Source: Symsagittifera roscoffensis (lineage: Eukaryota > Xenacoelomorpha > Acoela > Convolutidae). Taken from it: 64,000 bases of DNA. A program made the translations under genes and the position numbers. The notes beneath the pieces are model-generated. The model had not been told where the DNA came from, made no database searches, and saw nothing but the letters and a program-made list of their open reading frames with translations. Positions 60,255 to 64,000 of this stretch are shown here, in pieces; the first letter of the stretch is position 1; every line of letters starts with the position of its first letter. The stretch covers positions 4,690,647 through 4,754,646 of the forward strand of contig NC_087067.1 of NCBI RefSeq assembly GCF_963678635.1. The letters run 5' to 3'.

Positions 60255-61273
60255 TCATTGAATTTGGGTAATGTAATTGGATGGTAGCATTCCGCTCTGT
60301 CCCGTTCGCTGATTGGTTCCCGTGCTCCATCCGTCGTCAATTTTGACCAATCCGACGATAATATCTCCTTCTTCGAACATAAGCTCGTCTGCAGCTTCGG
60401 GGTCGCTCGCATCTGGAAAATAATCATACTCGGCTCTGTACGCGGGCTCTTGTGGCTGGTGGTTATTTCCGTTCACAGCTTGAGTTGCGCTGTTGAGATT
60501 GTTGACAGGCACGTGCGGGTCATTGAGTCTCAGTTTCTGTTCGGTTTCAAATCGCAATTGCTCTTCACGTTCGGCAGCAAGTCGGCGTTCCTCTTCCTCC
60601 TTTCGTCGTCGGTTTTCGGCTTGCTGCAGCTGTCGGCTTCGTTCTTGTTCGGCATATTGTCGCTGTCTTTCTTCTTCTTCAGCTCGGCGACGCTTTTCCT
60701 GTTCGAGCCTTTCGACTCTCTGTTTTTCCATTATTTCAGCTTGCTGTCGCTCGAAGTTTTGTTGTTTCTGCAACTCCAGTTCGTCTTTTCGTCGACTTTC
60801 GGCTTGAAGTCGTTGTTGTTCTTCGATCTGTTTTTGTTGTTGTTCAATTTGCATTCTCCGCTGTTGTTCTTGCATCAAAACCTGTTGTTTCATCATTGCT
60901 TGTTGGGAGTCCAAAGCGTTCACAAACGAGGCTCTCTCGTTAGCCGACACACCTGCTGGGTTTGGCTTAAACTGATGCTGATTGGTTGAATTTGAACTCG
61001 CTGAGGTGTTATTTTTACCATGTTTGGAATGGAAAGGACTCGGTATTTGTCGTTCGTCGTAAGGAGGGTTCTCGGAGGTTCCGACGCCTCGGTACTTGAC
61101 GCTGCTTTGGATCTCAGAGTTCTTTTTGAGTCGTTGCATTTCGGGATCTTCACCGCTAACTGGAGTGTAATTCATTGTGGATGGGTCGGTTCGGTAGGCC
61201 ACAGAGCTCTGGTTTTCTGTGTTCTTCTTCAGTCGCATGGTCTCTGGATCATCAGTTACTGGCCTGTACTGAC
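60255..61273 (-). CDS. LASP-like protein (nebulin repeats, coiled coil, SH3), 3' terminal exon
   Basis: About 338 codons ending at a stop at 60255. Two nebulin-type motifs come first (DDPETMRLKKNTENQSSVAYR-like and EDPEMQRLKKNSEIQSSVKY, ~35 residues apart), then a Ser/Asn/Pro-rich linker, a Gln/Glu/Arg-rich coiled coil of about 140 residues, and a C-terminal SH3 domain of ~60 residues with AEYDY, EEGDIIVGL, IDDGW and SGMLPSNYI. This order is that of LASP/nebulin-family actin-associated adaptors: nebulin repeats bind F-actin and the SH3 binds proline-rich partners at focal adhesions, muscle or cortex. The family usually begins with an N-terminal LIM domain, which is not in this exon. The open frame extends upstream to 61337, but only from a TTG and through a hydrophobic T-rich stretch; GTGTTAG at 61280-61274 is a good splice acceptor, so I place the exon start at 61273 (phase 1). 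The coiled coil is much longer than in vertebrate LASP1. Confidence 0.85.
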
Positions 61274-61337
61274 CTAACACAAAAATATGAAGTAGAACAA
61301 TCAAAACAAGAAAAAGAACTGTTGTTTTGAAGAACAA

Positions 61338-61999
61338 ACAACTGTTATATCTGTAAAAGGTAAAAAGAAACCTTTGTTAAAGCCAAAGAGTAGGCTGTTC
61401 AAAGAGAAAAAAAGTCCTTGAGCAAAACGATAATCATGAAGGCAAGCAGGCTGATACGTGTTGGGCTGTTGGCAGTGTCGCCACTATTTTTGAATTGAAC
61501 TGTTATCTTGCCCTGGCGGCGCGGCGGCCAATGCATTTTTACTTTGATGATTTTATTCGGTTAGAAATGCTTCAGTTTAGTGTTTGAATTGTTCAATCCA
61601 AACTGTTGGCACTATTTTTGTAGGCCTAGCCATTTAAAACAAAATCACCTCTTTTTAACCTTAGATTACTCATTTAATGTCAGATATCAATTTTCCACTG
61701 TTTCAGCTCGTAATAAAATGTGCCAAGAAGTCTACTTAAAGCTCAAGGTCACTGGGATTACCAATAATTTAGAACAGACTATAAATCACTGTATCTAGGC
61801 ATGTCTTGAACAAGTCTACTTTGCTCAAAATTCGGATCATGCAGGTTATATACTGATACCAGGTGTAAAGTTTGGAAAAATTAAGTTTTCCGAATTAAGT
61901 TTGTACCGAAGTGTAATTGGAACATAAGTTTTTTTAGATAATCGATAACTTACAAAAGTACCGAAAAGTGAACTCTTTGGATGATGACGGATTGGAACC
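61338..61999. other. Intron or upstream region of the LASP-like gene
   Basis: No LIM-type cysteine/histidine exon is visible on the minus strand. A short GC-rich patch at about 61511-61533 (CCCTGGCGGCGCGGCGGCCA) stands out and could be a promoter element, since a first exon close by would make a LIM-less isoform. A second acceptor-like TTTTACAG on the minus strand lies near 61350. Confidence 0.35.
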
Positions 62000-62041
62000 G
62001 TTAGGAGGCGTCCCCCCCCCCCCCCCCAATACGCCTCTAAC
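62000..62041. repeat. Hairpin with a poly-C loop
   Basis: GTTAGGAGGCGT (62000-62011) and ACGCCTCTAAC (62031-62041) pair except for one bulged G. They enclose a run of 16 C (62012-62027) plus AAT. The opposite strand has a G16 loop. Confidence 0.8.
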
Positions 62042-62172
62042 CTAATTATGTTGGTCTTAACTACCTTCACTGGAATTCCATGTATAAAATCCGATAAAAA
62101 CTGAGTTATATTGTCAGTGTCAATAAAAGTGAAAAATCATCGATTTTAAATAATTTAAAACGGATTATGTTC

Positions 62173-62225
62173 AGGGGCGGATCTAGAATTTTATCGAGGG
62201 GGCGGGTGCAGATTTTTTTTTTAAA
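62173..62225. mobile_element. hAT-like transposon terminus, truncated
   Basis: CAGGGGCGGATCTAGAATTT followed by GAGGGGGCGGG resembles the terminal inverted repeat of many animal hAT elements (CAGGGGCGGATCYAGA-type). The matching inverted end was not found downstream within the window, so only one end is supported. Confidence 0.45.
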
Positions 62226-64000
62226 TGGAAAGTTTGTCGACATTTTTTTTTAAATCGACCAAACTGAGTGTCCAAGCGTTCCCAGAACACTAGCAGAGCA
62301 TGTTTTGACAAAAAATTTTGCGCCGCAGGCAATTTATGAGCACTTTTTGAAAAGTTGACACTACAAAAATTGCGTTTCTTTGTCGCGCGTTCCACTGAAA
62401 AATTAGTACCATACTGGCGCCAAAGTCATTTTGAGAAAAATTTTAGTTTTGTTCATCCAAAAAGAGATTTCTAAAAAATTACCAAAGGGGTGGATCCTTT
62501 GGGTCAACAGGAGGTCGAATCCCAAAGGGGAAAAAGCATGCTAAAATTTCACTCTTTGTCAATTTCATTGTTTTTCATTCTTTGGCATGCTAAAACTTTC
62601 CTGGCCACAGGGCTTTTAAAAGTAAATTTTGACTTTTTTCATGCAAAATTGTGTACCACATTTATTCATAAGACTGAGTCCAGAGAAAAAAAATTGAGTG
62701 TTTTAGCAGTTTTAGCATTGAGCGGTTAAAGCAAGAAAATATGTTTTAGTTTCATCGGAAAAACTTTATCTAAGCCGTGAATCAGCAAGATTTTTCTCAA
62801 AAAATCTGTCTTAAAGTCTCCATTTTTTAACGCTTCCTTGGCTGAAAGAAGTTGTTTTTTAATGTATAAAAACTTCTTCTGCAAAATTTTGAAATCTTTT
62901 AAGCCTTTTTCTAGTTTTTTTCATCGTATTAAGCGGAAAGAAAAAACAACTTGCTTAAAAAAAGAGTTTTTTCCATGGAACTTTTTGGAACTTTTTTGCT
63001 GGTTTTTCTTTTTTTTGTTATCCACGCAAATTTAGGGAACACAAAACATCATCGGAACGGGTCAAATGATATATTACAATGAAACCCTTTCAGTCTTAAT
63101 TTGAATTAGATAAAAAATCTTCAAAAATTTACAAATAAATTTTTAATCAGACTGCTTGTTTAAAGGCGATGTTTTGAGAGATCCGATCTCCCTTAAGAGA
63201 CCTCATGAAAAAAAAATGTTTCGTTTTTTATCGTAGTGCGATGAGAGCATCCTTCTGAAATCCTAAAATTTAAGCATATTCGATTATTTAACTGAGTTAG
63301 TCATATTCGACGACAACTTTTTAAAAATTAAAAGAACAAAAATTCTAGTTTTGAAGATTTTTTTAAAAATTTTTCTCATATTCAAAGAAGACGCTCAAAA
63401 ACTTATATCGAAAAATGCTCACTTCAGCATTTGGTAAAAACTGTATTGCCCTCTTTTTGGCCTGTTTGCTCGCCTTTTTTGCTGGAAATTAGACTAAATA
63501 TCAAATGTTTGCTGCCGGTTTTTCTCGACATAGTGAACAAAATATTTTTGGTTTGTTTCTAAAATGTTTGAATCAGGACGAAAAATACTCTAAATTGATG
63601 TATCGCTCGATTCATTGTGAATATTATCTGCCCTACTTCATTTCGTTCAAACAAGTAGAACATATCAAAAATCATGATTTCTCTCCACTTCCAGTGGAGG
63701 TTTGGAAACCAAGCAATTTTAGCTGACACTCCCAAGTTGCCGGAAAATTGGAGACTTGGTATTTTGAAATACTTATTCCGTTTTGAACAATTTTTGGAGC
63801 CAAGGAAGCGCTAAATTAAGCTTTTGCGTTATTATAATAGCCTACATAATTGCCAGAATTAGCTCAAAATCAGAAGAACCGCAGAAAATGTTCAATCGTT
63901 TTTTCTCTTAACTGAAAATAATTTTTCAAACATCTTTTGTTTATCGAAATTTAAGAATAAAAAAGGCTATAACATGATACATCCGTCATCTTTTTTTAAT
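62226..64000. other. Non-coding, nothing recognised
   Basis: AT-rich sequence with T-runs and short frames (for example 62490-62729, 79 codons; 63505-63726, 73 codons) that have no recognisable features. GGCGCCAAAG at about 62416 resembles the E2F-like palindrome in the MITE, but alone means little. Confidence 0.4.

Noticed and set aside
60450-60989. 179-codon and 104-codon plus-strand frames, Ser/Phe/Leu/Cys-rich
   Set aside because: They are antisense shadows of the Gln/Glu/Arg-rich coiled coil of the LASP-like exon.
61276-61337. Apparent N-terminal signal peptide in front of the LASP-like frame
   Set aside because: It begins with TTG, not ATG, is T-rich, and ends at a good splice acceptor, so it is translated intron.

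Overview
This is a nuclear segment of an AT-rich invertebrate animal genome. It has introns of the TTTTCAG/GTAAGT type, long satellite DNA, mobile elements and a LASP-like (nebulin-repeat plus SH3) exon. The phylum cannot be fixed from the sequence. The short consensus-like splice sites and poly-C runs would fit a nematode, but an arthropod or other ecdysozoan is equally possible. Only one host gene is recognised with confidence.

Layout. (1) 1-2045: non-coding, with two diverged hairpin repeats. (2) 2046-19965: about 17.9 kb of tandem satellite with a ~174 bp monomer and roughly 100 copies. Its left part is diverged. The region from about 7 kb to 19.5 kb is homogenised and carries a higher-order pattern built on a 518-bp trimer. 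Most monomers contain the palindrome-like motif GGGATTTTCCC. (3) 19950-20590 (minus): two adjoining reading frames of an unrecognised gene or gene fragment. (4) 20.6-23.7 kb: non-coding DNA with a poly-C run, a 33-bp minisatellite and a dispersed family of TTATCATAC...GTATGATAA palindromes. (5) 23.9-38.3 kb: nested tandem duplications. A 2.26-kb block is present twice and carries a 417-bp terminal-inverted-repeat element. A ~5.5-kb unit is also present twice, and each copy ends in a retroviral-type LTR plus leader.

(6) 36.9-59.4 kb: a very large, decayed Ty3/gypsy-class LTR retroelement with an env-like region. In order it has the 5' LTR, a primer-binding site, a leader with a splice-donor candidate, gag, protease, reverse transcriptase, RNase H and integrase. 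A 3.9-kb tandem duplication of the 3' half of pol follows, then an env-like region with a C-terminal membrane segment. Next come proline-rich fragments, an intact 397-codon reading frame of unknown function, a long 3' untranslated stretch and the 3' LTR. Catalytic motifs in protease, RT and integrase are altered and nearly every frame is interrupted, so the element is dead as a whole. The intact 397-codon frame stands out.

(7) 60.0-61.3 kb (minus): the 3' terminal exon of a LASP/nebulin-family gene with its polyadenylation signal; upstream exons are not visible. (8) 61.3-64 kb: non-coding, with a hairpin capped by a poly-C loop and a hAT-like transposon end.

Boundaries of duplications and LTRs were found by eye from matching stretches and should be read as good to a few bases where a junction is stated and to tens of bases otherwise.
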